Shown in pieces: positions 51,725-60,970 of a stretch of 64,000 nucleotides of DNA. The notes under the pieces are model-generated. The model was not told the origin of the DNA, did no database searches, and saw only the letters and a program-made list of their open reading frames with translations. The stretch's first letter is position 1. Each line of letters starts with the position of its first letter. The translations under genes and the position numbers were made by a program. The DNA comes from Lentzea sp. NEAU-D7 (GTDB lineage: Bacteria; Actinomycetota; Actinomycetes; Mycobacteriales; Pseudonocardiaceae): contig NZ_JAPJDL010000008.1 of NCBI RefSeq assembly GCF_026242055.1, positions 285,256 to 349,255 on the forward strand, in the 5' to 3' direction.

Positions 51725-53645
51725 CGAATCGAGGTACGCCGAGCAGCCGCAGGAGGGCGAGCAACGGCTGCGCGTGGCTGTGCAGGTTCGCGACCGGGTA
51801 GGCCTGCATCGCGGTGCCGAGGCCGGGCAACGCCCAGGTTTCGCCGGGACGGTCGCTGTCCGGCGCGAGGTAGCAGTCGGGGCCGGACAGGGTGCCCGTC
51901 CACACCTCCGGATAGGCGGCGGTGTGCGCGTGCAGGGTCATGCGGCGCCACTCGTCCCACGCCAGTTCGGGGTCGTGGCGGGAGGCCGCCCAGATCAGCG
52001 TCATGTTGACCGAGAACCACACCTGTCCCTGCGCACCTTCGGGAACGGGCCAGCGGTGGCGGGCACCCAGCGGTGAACCGGCCCGGCAGGTCTCGTCGAT
52101 CGTCTTCAGCAACGCCCGGGCCCGGTCCGCGGTGGCGGCACCGCAGAGGATCGCCCACGGCTGCACCTCCAGCCACAGGTCGTGATCGCCCACGACCTCG
52201 CCGCCGGGGCCGCGCGCACGACGGAACCAACGGCCGTTCCACTCCCGCGCCACCAGTTCGCGGAAACCCGCCGCGCGTCGCCGTGCCTCGGCGGCCGTCG
52301 CGGTGTCACCCAGGCGCTCGGCGAGCCCCGCGTACACCGGGAGCACCCAGGCGGCCATCGCGGAGTTCAGCACCGACTCCCCGCGCTCGACCATCACGTC
52401 GCGGTCCACTCCGGACTCCGTGATGGCGAGGTCGTTCCAGTCGGCGTTGAGGATGCGGACGTGCCCGTGCTCGCCGACGCCGACCTCGTCCACGAAGAAC
52501 CTGAACTGGCGCCGCAGGTTCTCGGCGAGCGGAACGGGTTCGGCGGCGTGGCAGGGGTGGTACGGCACGGGCTCGCCGAACGCGAGGAGGTCACCGGTGG
52601 CGGTGGCGTACTCGGCGGCGAGCCAGAGCGCCCACAGGTTCTGGTCGGACGGGCGGAACAGCTGCGTCCAGGGCTGTTTGCGGCCGTCGAGCGCGTACGG
52701 CAGGTCGCCGTCGGGGCTGCCCCACGCGCACGTGTTGCGCAGCACCGAGAGCGCGAGATCGGGTTCGAAGTGGACCAGCGGGAGCGCGTGCTGCAGCGGA
52801 TCCCTTGCCGCGCCGTTGAAACCGTGGCGGAACGAGTACGCGGAACCCTGGTTCAGGGTGTGGCCGCCGAGCACGCCGTCCTCGCACGCACCACCGGTCA
52901 GGAGGGCCACGTGCCACGCGATCTCCGCGGCCGCCTCCGGTGCGCGCGGGAGGGAGAGGGACGGAAGGCGCTCGCGCAGCCCCGCCAGGCTGGTCGAGTA
53001 GACGGCCTCCGGGTCGGCGGACCCGTCGAGCAGCCCGAAGCGGAACCACGCGGTCGTCCGCTCCCCCGGCGCCAGCCCCAGCTCGACCTCGACGGCCAGG
53101 AGCCCGGCGGCGGTCTCCCCTCGCCCGCCACCGAAGTTCTCCAGCGCCACCACGGGCGGGTCCGGCGGAGGGTCGCCGCGCGCGGGCCCGAACTCGAGGT
53201 CCACCAGGCGTGGCCGCACCTCCCACTCCTCGACCAACGCGCCGCGCACGGCCTCCGCGCCACGGTTGTGCACGTCGACCCTGATCAACACCCACGGCAT
53301 CGCGCCCTCCGGGCACAGCACGGTGCGTTCGATCCCCACGGAGTCCGACGCCACCGCCGTCCGGCAGAAGGTCGGCCCGAACAGCTTCACCGCGGCGGAG
53401 CCGGTGGACAGCTCACCGAAGCGGGCGGTGCCGGTCCGCTCGGTGATCCACCGGCACCCGAGGTGCTCGTCCCACACGCCGGTCAGCCCGTCGCTGTCGG
53501 CCACGAGGGTGATCCGGCGGTTGCCCAGGTGCACCCAGTGCCTCGAGGTCGGCGGGTCGATGATCGGATCCCACAGCCGGGGGCCTGCCCGGTACTCGAA
53601 CGCGGGCAGGCCCTCGGCCGTCGTCCACTCCCCGAACGCGCTCAC
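51711..53645 (-). CDS. GH94-like (alpha/alpha)6 glycoside hydrolase or phosphorylase
   Basis: A 644-residue protein with a beta-sandwich N-terminal domain and a helical-barrel catalytic domain like that of GH94 phosphorylases (cellobiose and related). Typical stretches are FRHGFNGAARDPLQHAL, LWLAAEYATATGD, NADWNDLAI (putative acid) and GESVLNSAMAAW. Signal peptide absent, so cytoplasmic. It lies 44 bp after the VIT/VWA gene and is probably in the same operon. Substrate unknown. GTG start. Confidence 0.75.
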   Translation of the reverse strand: MSAFGEWTTAEGLPAFEYRAGPRLWDPIIDPPTSRHWVHLGNRRITLVADSDGLTGVWDEHLGCRWITERTGTARFGELSTGSAAVKLFGPTFCRTAVASDSVGIERTVLCPEGAMPWVLIRVDVHNRGAEAVRGALVEEWEVRPRLVDLEFGPARGDPPPDPPVVALENFGGGRGETAAGLLAVEVELGLAPGERTTAWFRFGLLDGSADPEAVYSTSLAGLRERLPSLSLPRAPEAAAEIAWHVALLTGGACEDGVLGGHTLNQGSAYSFRHGFNGAARDPLQHALPLVHFEPDLALSVLRNTCAWGSPDGDLPYALDGRKQPWTQLFRPSDQNLWALWLAAEYATATGDLLAFGEPVPYHPCHAAEPVPLAENLRRQFRFFVDEVGVGEHGHVRILNADWNDLAITESGVDRDVMVERGESVLNSAMAAWVLPVYAGLAERLGDTATAAEARRRAAGFRELVAREWNGRWFRRARGPGGEVVGDHDLWLEVQPWAILCGAATADRARALLKTIDETCRAGSPLGARHRWPVPEGAQGQVWFSVNMTLIWAASRHDPELAWDEWRRMTLHAHTAAYPEVWTGTLSGPDCYLAPDSDRPGETWALPGLGTAMQAYPVANLHSHAQPLLALLRLLGVPRFGERA

Positions 53646-53689
53646 GGGGAAAGCGTTGCGCCAGAACCCTCAGGCGGGCAATCGTCCGA

Positions 53690-56050
53690 TCAGCGCCAGA
53701 ACCTCCTGCGCCGCTCCGGCTCGGCGGGCGTCCCCTCCGCGACGAACTCCCGCAGCACCTCCAGCGTCCGCGCCCACAGCTCGTCGACGTCACCACCGGC
53801 CGCGATCTCGCTGAGCAGGCCGCGCATCGGCCCGTAGGCATCGCCGGTGCGACCGGCGATCAGGATGCCGAGCCGGCTGGCCAGGTCGGCGAGCAGGTCG
53901 CGGCGTTCCCAGGCAGGCAGCGACGCGTCCTTCTCCAGCCGCTGGACCTCCAGCGTGACGACCTCGCGCAGGTCGCCCGAGTCGACGGCGGGAGGTACCG
54001 GCATCGATCCGGGCGGGGAGACCGCCGCCCGCTTGGGCGCGCCCCGCACGGCACCCGGACGAGAGCGCATGACCCCCGACGCGGGCGGAGGCGGCGGTAC
54101 AGCTCCGCCGAACGCGGCGGGTGCGGCCGGCGCGGCGGCGAACGGCGCCGGGGCGGCGAAGGCGGGCGGGCCTCCGGCGAACATCGGCATCGCGCCACCC
54201 GGTGCCCGCATCTCCCAGCCCGCGGGCTGTTCGACCGGCTGCACCACCCGGTGCACCGTCCCGTCGGAGACCACTCGCTCGTCCACCGCCACGAACGCGG
54301 TGAAGCGGCACAGCACGCCGAACCGCAGCGAGGTCTCCACGATCGACGGCTCCAGCGTCCGGTCGCCGGCCGCGTACCGGTCCTCCAGGTCACGCAGCGC
54401 GGCACGCGCCCACTGCGCCCGGACGGCCGGCGACGTGTGAGTCCGCGCCGCCACCGTCTCCTGCCAGTCCCCTCCGTCGCGGGTGCGCCCGCGCACGGTG
54501 AAGGAGCCCGGTGCCGTGCCGCGGTACCGCCCGAAGGCGACCAGCGGCACACCGGGGTAGACGGCGGTGGGCAGCCGGGGCAGGTCGGAACCCGGCGACA
54601 CCACCACGTCGGTGACGACCGGCGCGCCGATCCGCCGCTGGATGTGCGTCATCGCCTCGTCGAGCCGGTCCTCGCTCTCGACGAGCTCGCACCGGCCCGC
54701 CCCGGCGGCGGCCAGCCTGCCGAGGAAGCCCGCGTTGACGGCGGTGTCGACACCGACGGCGTGGACGCGCGTCCGGTTGATCATCGGCGCGATGTCGCGC
54801 AGCACCTGGTCCTCGTTGCCGACCTGACCGTCCGTCACGAGCACGAGGACGGGGTCGCGCTCCGAGGCCGCGTCGGCGAGCAGGGTCAGGCCCTGCCGCA
54901 GCGGCTCGTACATCTCGGTGCCACCGCGCGCCTGCACGGCCGCCAGGTGCTCGACGGCGCGGAAGCGGTGGCGGTCGGTGGCCGTGACCAGCCCGGAGCC
55001 GAGCGTGTCGGGCCGTTCCAGCTGGTGGTCGAAGGTGATCACGGAGAACGTGTCGTCCGCGGTCAGCGTGTCGACGATGCGGGCCGCCGCACGCCGGGCC
55101 GCGACCATCTTCCAGCCCGACATGCTGCCGGACCGGTCGAGCAGCAGCACGACGTCACGCGGACGGGCCGGGGCCTCGGTCTCGGGCGGCAGCACCGTCA
55201 GCTGGTAGGTGCCGTCACCGCTGTCGTCCTCGTCGGGCACGCACACGGCCGCCGAGCTGTTCCCGGTGTACGCCAGGCGCAGCACGAAGTCCCGGTCGAC
55301 CCGCTCGCCCGGCGAGACCGACACGGTGTTCCCCTCGGTGACGACGGTGTGCAGGCTCGACCGCACCTCGCCGAGCTCCAGCCCGGCGGGGTCGATCTCC
55401 ACGTCGATGCCGAGCCGTACGGGGTTCGGGAAGCCCGGCAGCAGCACCGGCGGCGTGATCCGCGAGGCGTCCGGCACCAGGTCCGTGTCCTGGGCGTGCC
55501 CGTCGCCGACGGACGGTCCGGGCAGCGGGGAACCCGGCACGTAGCGGGGCGCCACGACGAGCGGGAACCGGAACGTGGCGGCGCCGTCCTCGAACACCAG
55601 CGGCCCCACCAGGGTCAGCTCGACGGTCACCCGTTCACCGGCGGGGATGTTGCCCACGCGCATCGTGAAGACGTCCGGGCGCTCTTCCTCCACTATGGAC
55701 GCTCTCTTGCCCGCCGCGATCGCGTCGTCGTACGTCTGGCGGGCCTGGGCGCGTTCCTGCAGATCGGCTTCCACCGTGCGGTCGCCCGCGGTCATCTTCA
55801 TGCCGGTGACGGCGGCTCGGTCGGGCAGCGGGAACACGTAGGTCGCTTCGAGAGCGGTGTCGTGGGTGTTCACGAACCCGGTCGTCAGGACCACGCGGCC
55901 GACGAGACCGGTGATGGAGGCCCGCACGTCCAGGCGCTCCAGCGGCAGGTTGCCGCGTTCGGTGCGCAGCGCGCCCAGACCCGCGTCCTCGGTCGTCCGG
56001 CCGATGCGGTCGGCTTCGGCGGCCTTCATCGGGGCGACGGAGATGGTCAT
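53690..56050 (-). CDS. VIT and VWA domain protein
   Basis: A 786-residue protein with a VIT domain (about 25-155), a VWA domain with an intact MIDAS motif (DRSGSMS at 305-311, RGGTEMYEP and LVTDGQVGN), and a C-terminal Ala/Pro-rich linker leading to a helical domain. The VIT/VWA pairing is known from inter-alpha-trypsin inhibitor-like proteins and bacterial homologues that assemble protein complexes. No signal peptide. Start ATG overlaps the MerR stop by four bases. Confidence 0.9.
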   Translation of the reverse strand: MTISVAPMKAAEADRIGRTTEDAGLGALRTERGNLPLERLDVRASITGLVGRVVLTTGFVNTHDTALEATYVFPLPDRAAVTGMKMTAGDRTVEADLQERAQARQTYDDAIAAGKRASIVEEERPDVFTMRVGNIPAGERVTVELTLVGPLVFEDGAATFRFPLVVAPRYVPGSPLPGPSVGDGHAQDTDLVPDASRITPPVLLPGFPNPVRLGIDVEIDPAGLELGEVRSSLHTVVTEGNTVSVSPGERVDRDFVLRLAYTGNSSAAVCVPDEDDSGDGTYQLTVLPPETEAPARPRDVVLLLDRSGSMSGWKMVAARRAAARIVDTLTADDTFSVITFDHQLERPDTLGSGLVTATDRHRFRAVEHLAAVQARGGTEMYEPLRQGLTLLADAASERDPVLVLVTDGQVGNEDQVLRDIAPMINRTRVHAVGVDTAVNAGFLGRLAAAGAGRCELVESEDRLDEAMTHIQRRIGAPVVTDVVVSPGSDLPRLPTAVYPGVPLVAFGRYRGTAPGSFTVRGRTRDGGDWQETVAARTHTSPAVRAQWARAALRDLEDRYAAGDRTLEPSIVETSLRFGVLCRFTAFVAVDERVVSDGTVHRVVQPVEQPAGWEMRAPGGAMPMFAGGPPAFAAPAPFAAAPAAPAAFGGAVPPPPPASGVMRSRPGAVRGAPKRAAVSPPGSMPVPPAVDSGDLREVVTLEVQRLEKDASLPAWERRDLLADLASRLGILIAGRTGDAYGPMRGLLSEIAAGGDVDELWARTLEVLREFVAEGTPAEPERRRRFWR

Positions 56051-56613
56051 GAAGATTCCCTTTCGTTGAGCAGGCCGCGGGCGGCGAGCAGGTCGAGCAG
56101 TGGCCGGGCGGCGGCGGCGATGTCCGCGCGGTCGGCGGCGGTCGGCGTCCCCGGCACCAGGACGACGGCACCTCCCCCGAGCGCGACGCCGTTCAGCGCG
56201 AACGCCTCGGCAGGCGCGGCCGGTGCGGGTGGCGCGGCGGCGGGTTCGGCCCAGAACCTCGGGCGAACGGCCTCCGGCGCTGGTTCCTCAGCGGTGGACA
56301 GCAGGTGCTCCGGCACGCGGGCGATGGCCGCCAGCGTCGTGTCGGTGGCGCCCGCGAGCTCGGCCTGCACCTCGGCCAGCGTCCGGCCCCGCGACTGCAG
56401 TCTCTTCACCGCCACCAGCTGGAGCAGGTGGCGCTTCTCGTACAGCGCCGTGCGGCCGCGCATCGCCGACGGTCTGTCGACCAGCCCCGTCGTCGCGTAC
56501 CAGCGGACGGCCCGCTTGTCGGGCACGTCCCGGACGCGTCCGTTGGGCGCGCCCGAGTACTCCGCCGTCAACGCGGCGGAGACGCGGTCCAGCAACTCGT
56601 CGAGCGTCCACAC
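56047..56613 (-). CDS. MerR-family transcriptional regulator
   Basis: A 188-residue regulator with an N-terminal MerR helix-turn-helix (DVPDKRAVRWYATTGLVDRPSAMRGRTALYEKRHLLQLVAVKRLQ) and a poorly conserved Ala/Pro-rich C-terminus lacking metal-binding cysteines. GTG 56613 is the likely start: it lies seven bases after a -10-like CACTAT, so translation may be leaderless. A perfect dyad occupies the spacer of the promoter. It begins the operon with the VIT/VWA gene and probably autoregulates it. Confidence 0.87.
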   Translation of the reverse strand: MWTLDELLDRVSAALTAEYSGAPNGRVRDVPDKRAVRWYATTGLVDRPSAMRGRTALYEKRHLLQLVAVKRLQSRGRTLAEVQAELAGATDTTLAAIARVPEHLLSTAEEPAPEAVRPRFWAEPAAAPPAPAAPAEAFALNGVALGGGAVVLVPGTPTAADRADIAAAARPLLDLLAARGLLNERESS

Positions 56614-56619
56614 CTCACG

Positions 56620-56649
56620 ATAGTGACACTGCAATCGTGACAGTGTCAA
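56620..56649 (-). promoter_or_regulatory. MerR-type promoter with operator in the spacer
   Basis: On the minus strand TTGACA (56649-56644) and CACTAT (56625-56620) are 18 bp apart. The inverted repeat TGACACTG-N9-CAGTGTCA (56624-56648) fills the spacer. Regulators of the MerR family bind dyads between the -35 and -10 elements and use lengthened spacers of 18-20 bp. Confidence 0.55.
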
Positions 56650-56746
56650 CATCGGAAACCTGATGATGTTCACGCCCGGTAGCCGGGTAGGGTCCGGCGC
56701 GTCCGCGTGCCCCTGCAAGCCCCCCACATGAGGACGGAGAGCACGA

Positions 56747-57739
56747 GTGACCACGGACGAGGTCGGCACCCTGACCGACCACAGCGCCGAGCTGGCCCGG
56801 CTGAGGACGCAGAAGGCCAAGATCCAGCACGCGCTGGAGCACCTCCCGCGCGGCTGCACGGTCGAGGACGTCCGCCGCTGGCTGCACAAGCAGGGCCAGG
56901 CGGTGCCCACCAGCTCGCACACCAGGGCGATCGTGAACGAGTGGCGCGCGAGCAACGACATGACCGACACGAGCGGTCATGTGCTGCTCACGCCCGAACT
57001 GATCGCCGAGCTCGACAAGGCGGAGGCCCCCTCCCCCGCGCCGGAACCGGAACCGGAACCGGCCGAACCCGCGAAGCCCGCCGGGGCCAAGGGGTTCTAC
57101 GCCGTCGCGCTGATGAGCATCGGCGTCAGCGTCGACACCTCGTGGCGGTTCTTCGAACAGCGCCTGGGCATCACCGACGTCGTGGAGCGGGTCGTCCTGT
57201 TCTCCGTGATGGAGGCGGCGCTCGTGGCGTGCGGCTGGGCGATGCGCGGTGGCGTGCGCCAGAACGGCCGTCCCGGTCCCGCCCGTCTCGCGGCGTGGGC
57301 GTTGACGGCGTTCGCCGCGTTCGCGGCCTTCAGCCTGTCCGGCCCGGTCGCCGGCACCGCCCGCGTGCTGCTCGGACCGGTCCTCGGCCTGGTGATGCTG
57401 CACCTCGCGCTCGGCATCGAGATCCGCGCCGCGCGTCAGCGCACGACCACCTGGGCGCGCGTCGGCCGCGAGCTGCGCGAGCGCGTGTTGTCGTTGCTGG
57501 GTCTGGGTGACGACGGCCGCGACGCCCTGGCGCGCACCCGGGACAAGGCGGCGTTGCGCGCCGCGAAGCTCGCCGTCGCCGGCCCGTGGACGCCGCGCCG
57601 GAAGGCCCGGCTGCGCAAGGCGCTGCACGCCTCGCACGTCGCGCACGACCCGGCGCAGCGCGATCGGATGCTGCGTGAACTCGGGGTGCTCCAGCACGCC
57701 GACGAGCTCGCCAAGACCACCCAGCCGTCGCCGTGGTGA
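56747..57739 (+). CDS. Membrane protein of unknown function
   Basis: A 330-residue protein. The N-terminal region (about 15-75) is helical and basic (TVEDVRRWLHKQGQAVPTSSHTRAIVNEWR), then an acidic Pro-Glu tract (PEPEPEPAEPAKP), then about four hydrophobic helices (GFYAVALMSIGVSVDTSW to LVMLHLALGIEI) and a charged cytoplasmic tail with KAL-rich helices. The arrangement recalls actinobacterial DUF2637-type membrane proteins, but the match is not secure. GTG start with GGAG upstream. Overlaps the GNAT gene by GTGA. Confidence 0.65.
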   Translation: MTTDEVGTLTDHSAELARLRTQKAKIQHALEHLPRGCTVEDVRRWLHKQGQAVPTSSHTRAIVNEWRASNDMTDTSGHVLLTPELIAELDKAEAPSPAPEPEPEPAEPAKPAGAKGFYAVALMSIGVSVDTSWRFFEQRLGITDVVERVVLFSVMEAALVACGWAMRGGVRQNGRPGPARLAAWALTAFAAFAAFSLSGPVAGTARVLLGPVLGLVMLHLALGIEIRAARQRTTTWARVGRELRERVLSLLGLGDDGRDALARTRDKAALRAAKLAVAGPWTPRRKARLRKALHASHVAHDPAQRDRMLRELGVLQHADELAKTTQPSPW

Positions 57740-58260
57740 CTCCCGTCCTGGTCTCCGACACGGCGCTCGCCGCGGAGATCGCCGCCCTGATCAACCGCGT
57801 GTACTCCGACGCGGAGAAGGGGATCTGGCTCGAGGGCCAGTCCCGGACCACCGAGGCGGAGGTGGCCCAGCTCATCGCCACCGGGCAGATCGCGGTGGCC
57901 AGGTCGGGCGATCGCGTCGTGGGTTCCGTGCGCGTGCACGAGATCGAGGACGGCGTGGGCGAGTTCGGGATGCTGGTCGCCGCCCCGGAGGAGCGCGGTA
58001 CCGGCATCGGCACGGACCTGGTGTCGTTCGCCGAGAACTGGGGCCGCGGGCGGGGGTTCCCGGAGATGCAGCTGGAGCTGCTCGTCCCGCAGACGTGGGA
58101 GCACCCGGTGAAGGAGTTCCTGCGGGGCTGGTACACGCGCATCGGCTATCGGCTCGTGCGCAAGGACAGCCTGGAGACCGCCTATCCGTTCCTGGTGCCG
58201 CACCTCGCGTGCCCGTGCGACTTCCTCGTCTTCCGTAAAATCCTCGATCCCAGTAGATGA
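57736..58260 (+). CDS. GNAT-family N-acetyltransferase
   Basis: A 174-residue acetyltransferase with the acetyl-CoA loop EERGTGIGTDLVSFAE and the preceding strand GEFGMLVAAP. C-terminal part has YTRIGYRLVRKDS. GTG 57736 overlaps the preceding stop; GTG 57733 is an alternative. Coupling to the membrane protein gene suggests a shared function, unknown. Confidence 0.85.
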   Translation: MTPVLVSDTALAAEIAALINRVYSDAEKGIWLEGQSRTTEAEVAQLIATGQIAVARSGDRVVGSVRVHEIEDGVGEFGMLVAAPEERGTGIGTDLVSFAENWGRGRGFPEMQLELLVPQTWEHPVKEFLRGWYTRIGYRLVRKDSLETAYPFLVPHLACPCDFLVFRKILDPSR

Positions 58261-58330
58261 ACTCTCAACCGGTTTGATCGGCGTGCGAGGTAGCGTCCGC
58301 CTTTCCAAGCCGAGTTAGAGGAGACGAACC

Positions 58331-59470
58331 GTGCGTCGTCGTATGCGTGGCACCGCCGTGGCCGCGATCGCGCTGACCAGCCTCATGGTGGTGAGCGCCT
58401 GTGCGAAGGACTCCGGTGGCGGCACCACGCCCGCCGCTTCGGGCAGTGGCTGCGAGTTCTCGGCGCCGCCCACCGCGCCCGCCACGTCGAGCACCAGCGC
58501 CGCCACCGACAAGAAGGTCGACGGCAGCGCGTTGAAGATCGGTCTGGCCTACGACATCGGCGGCCGCGGCGACGCGTCGTTCAACGACCTGGCCGCCGCC
58601 GGGTTCGACAAGGCGATCAAGGACATGGGCGTCAAGAAGGAGAACACCCGCGAGCTGTCCGCGGCGCCGAACGAGGACGAGTCCGCGAAGCAGACCCGGC
58701 TGCGCCAGCTCGCGTCCGAGGGCTTCAACCCGATCGTCGGCGTCGGCTTCGCGTACACCGAGTCGCTCAAGGTCGTCGCGCCGGAGTTCCCGAACGTCCA
58801 GTTCGGCCTGGTCGACTCCGCTGTGGACGGTGTGGCGAACGTGACGCCGCTGGTCTTCGCCGAGCAGGAGGGCGCGTTCCTCGCGGGCGTCGTCGCCGCC
58901 TACCAGAGCAAGAAGTGCCACGTGGGCTTCGTCGGCGGCGTGGACATCCCGCTGATCCAGAAGTTCGAGGCGGGCTACGTCCAGGGCGCCAGGACCGCAG
59001 CGCCGAAGGTCTCGGTCGACAAGAAGTACATCACCCCGGCCGGCGACTTCACCGGTTTCCAGGACCCGCCCAAGGGCCAGGAGGCGGCGAAGGGCCTGAT
59101 CGACAAGGGTGCCGACGTCGTCTACCCGGCGGCGGGCGCGTCCGGCATCGGCGTGTTCGCGGCGGTGAAGGAGGCGGGCGTGCTGGCGATCGGCTGCGAC
59201 GCCGACCAGTACAACCAGCCCGCGCTCGCGCCCAACCGCGACGTCATCGTGGCCTCCAGCCTCAAGCGCGTGGACGTGGCCGTCTACGACTTCTTCCACG
59301 CCGCCGCGGCGAACGACCTCGCGTCGCTGCCGAAGATCTTCGACCTCAAGTCGAACGGCATGGGGTACGCGACGTCGGGCGGCAAGATCGACGCGAAGCT
59401 GCAGGGAATCCTGGAGGGCTACAAGGCCCAGATCATCGAGGGCAAGATCAAGGTCGCGGCCGCGGTGTAG
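58331..59470 (+). CDS. BMP-family ABC transporter substrate-binding lipoprotein
   Basis: A 379-residue exported lipoprotein of the basic-membrane-protein (PnrA/TmpC) family that binds purine nucleosides for uptake. The lipobox ends at Cys24 (VSACAKD), then a Ser/Thr/Ala-rich linker and the two-lobe domain with ALKIGLAYDIGGRGDASFND, GVGFAYTESL, EQEGAFLAGVVAA and IGCDADQYNQP. GAGGAGA precedes GTG 58331. No permease or ATPase gene lies adjacent, so the transporter partners must be elsewhere. Confidence 0.9.
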   Translation: MRRRMRGTAVAAIALTSLMVVSACAKDSGGGTTPAASGSGCEFSAPPTAPATSSTSAATDKKVDGSALKIGLAYDIGGRGDASFNDLAAAGFDKAIKDMGVKKENTRELSAAPNEDESAKQTRLRQLASEGFNPIVGVGFAYTESLKVVAPEFPNVQFGLVDSAVDGVANVTPLVFAEQEGAFLAGVVAAYQSKKCHVGFVGGVDIPLIQKFEAGYVQGARTAAPKVSVDKKYITPAGDFTGFQDPPKGQEAAKGLIDKGADVVYPAAGASGIGVFAAVKEAGVLAIGCDADQYNQPALAPNRDVIVASSLKRVDVAVYDFFHAAAANDLASLPKIFDLKSNGMGYATSGGKIDAKLQGILEGYKAQIIEGKIKVAAAV

Positions 59471-59485
59471 CGGCAGGACGGGCGA

Positions 59486-59520
59486 GCGCGGAGGCCACCT
59501 CGCCGGAGTGGCCTCCGCGC
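59486..59520 (+). terminator. Hairpin terminator after the BMP gene
   Basis: A perfect 13-bp stem, GCGCGGAGGCCAC and GTGGCCTCCGCGC, with a nine-base loop, 15 bp after the stop. Confidence 0.75.
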
Positions 59521-59660
59521 TTCCCCGCGGCCTTCCCATCCCGCGGATGATCACCCGGCCAGGGGCGTCGGTGGTACTCACGGTGTCATTTCCCTGACGC
59601 CGCCGCACCACAACAGGTGGTTTACAACTTCGCCGCCGCCTCGTCATCCCGGAACGGGTA

Positions 59661-59687
59661 CCTCGCTCGCAGGACTTCCGAGCGAGG
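59661..59687 (+). promoter_or_regulatory. Hairpin covering the ribosome binding site
   Basis: CCTCGCTCG (59661-59669) pairs exactly with CGAGCGAGG (59679-59687). The right arm overlaps the start of the GAGGAGGGG ribosome binding site of the GHL15-like gene, so the hairpin could limit translation. Confidence 0.35.
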
Positions 59688-59694
59688 AGGGGCG

Positions 59695-60969
59695 ATGCTT
59701 GAGAAGACAGGCAGGTTGCCGAGAATTCTGCTGGCCCTTCTGCTCCTCGGCGCATTCCCTCCCGCGGCCGAAGCGGATGAGGCCGCGCCCGTGGGACGCG
59801 TCCAGTCCTTCTGGCTCCACCTCAACAGCACCCCGGTGACCGACGACATGATCGTCACCGAGGCCCGGCGCCGTGCCCACATCGTGCTCAACGCCTGGGA
59901 AAGCGACCTGCTCAAGAAGCTCAAGGCCGCGAACCCCAAGGTCAAGGTCTACGTCTACAAGGACCTCTCCTCCACCCGCTCCTACGCGTGCAAGCGGGGC
60001 AAGGACGACGAACACCTGCCCGCCGGACTGGGTTACTGCGACACCCGCGAGAAGCACCCGGAGTGGTTCCTCAAGGGGTCCAACGGGAAAGAGCTCGTCT
60101 ACTCCGGTTATGAAGGCCACTGGCAGATGGACGTCGGAAATCCCGAATACCGCAAAGCCTGGGTGAGCAACGTCGTCACCGATTCCAAGTCCACCGGGTT
60201 CGACGGGGTTTTCCTGGACAACGTCCTCTACACCTGCGACGCCTACCATTCCGGTGTGTGCCCGGCGAAATATCCGGACAACGCGTCGTTCCAGCAGGCC
60301 TACAAAGGCATGCTCGCCGAGATCAAGGCCGGCTTCGCGGCCGCGGGCCTGCTCTCGGTCGGGAACCTGACCAACGCACGGCTGCAGGAGGGCGGGTGGG
60401 ACGCGTACGGCTCCTACCTCGACGGCGCGTTCGACGAGTGGTGGCTGACGTTCTCCAGCGACCGGCTCCTCGAGGACTACCCGCAGGGCTGGCGGCGGCA
60501 GGTCGCCGAGATCGCCGTCAACGAGGCGATCGGCAAGATGACCTGGGTGCAGCCGCACTTCAAGGCGGGCGACCCCCAGGCCTTCCGGTACGCGCTGGCC
60601 AGCCTGTTCATGACCACCAGCGGGCACGCGGCGATCGCCGAGATCGAGAAGACGGACGGCTACGCGGACCCGACTCCGTGGCACCCCGAGTACGACTGGA
60701 ACCTCGGGCACCCCGTCGGCGCCTACCGCGCGGTCGCGAACAAGGTGTTCCGCCGGGACTTCACCTGCGGCATGGCGCTGGTCAACGCGAACCCGACCGG
60801 CAGCCGGGCCGTCACGGTGCCGCTGCACCGCGCCTATCGGGACCACGAGGGCAGGCAGGTCACCTCGGTGAGCCTGCCGGGCACCACCGGTGTGCTGCTG
60901 CGGGCGAACTGCCCCGCCCCGCCGTCGGTGTCGCTGCTGCCTCCGGAATGGACACTTCCCTGGCCGTAG
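59695..60969 (+). CDS. Secreted GHL15-like glycosidase-related protein
   Basis: A 424-residue exported protein resembling the putative glycoside hydrolase GHL15 family, a TIM-barrel group. A signal peptide (LLALLLLGAFPPAAEA) is followed by barrel strands such as VQSFWLHL, KVYVYKDLSS, GFDGVFLDNV (a likely catalytic Asp) and GAFDEWWLTFSSDR. Cysteines in SYACKRGKDDEHL and GYCD could form a disulfide. ATG 59695 has GAGGAGG before it; an upstream in-frame start would lose the signal peptide position. Substrate unknown. Confidence 0.8.
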   Translation: MLEKTGRLPRILLALLLLGAFPPAAEADEAAPVGRVQSFWLHLNSTPVTDDMIVTEARRRAHIVLNAWESDLLKKLKAANPKVKVYVYKDLSSTRSYACKRGKDDEHLPAGLGYCDTREKHPEWFLKGSNGKELVYSGYEGHWQMDVGNPEYRKAWVSNVVTDSKSTGFDGVFLDNVLYTCDAYHSGVCPAKYPDNASFQQAYKGMLAEIKAGFAAAGLLSVGNLTNARLQEGGWDAYGSYLDGAFDEWWLTFSSDRLLEDYPQGWRRQVAEIAVNEAIGKMTWVQPHFKAGDPQAFRYALASLFMTTSGHAAIAEIEKTDGYADPTPWHPEYDWNLGHPVGAYRAVANKVFRRDFTCGMALVNANPTGSRAVTVPLHRAYRDHEGRQVTSVSLPGTTGVLLRANCPAPPSVSLLPPEWTLPWP

Positions 60970-60970
60970 G

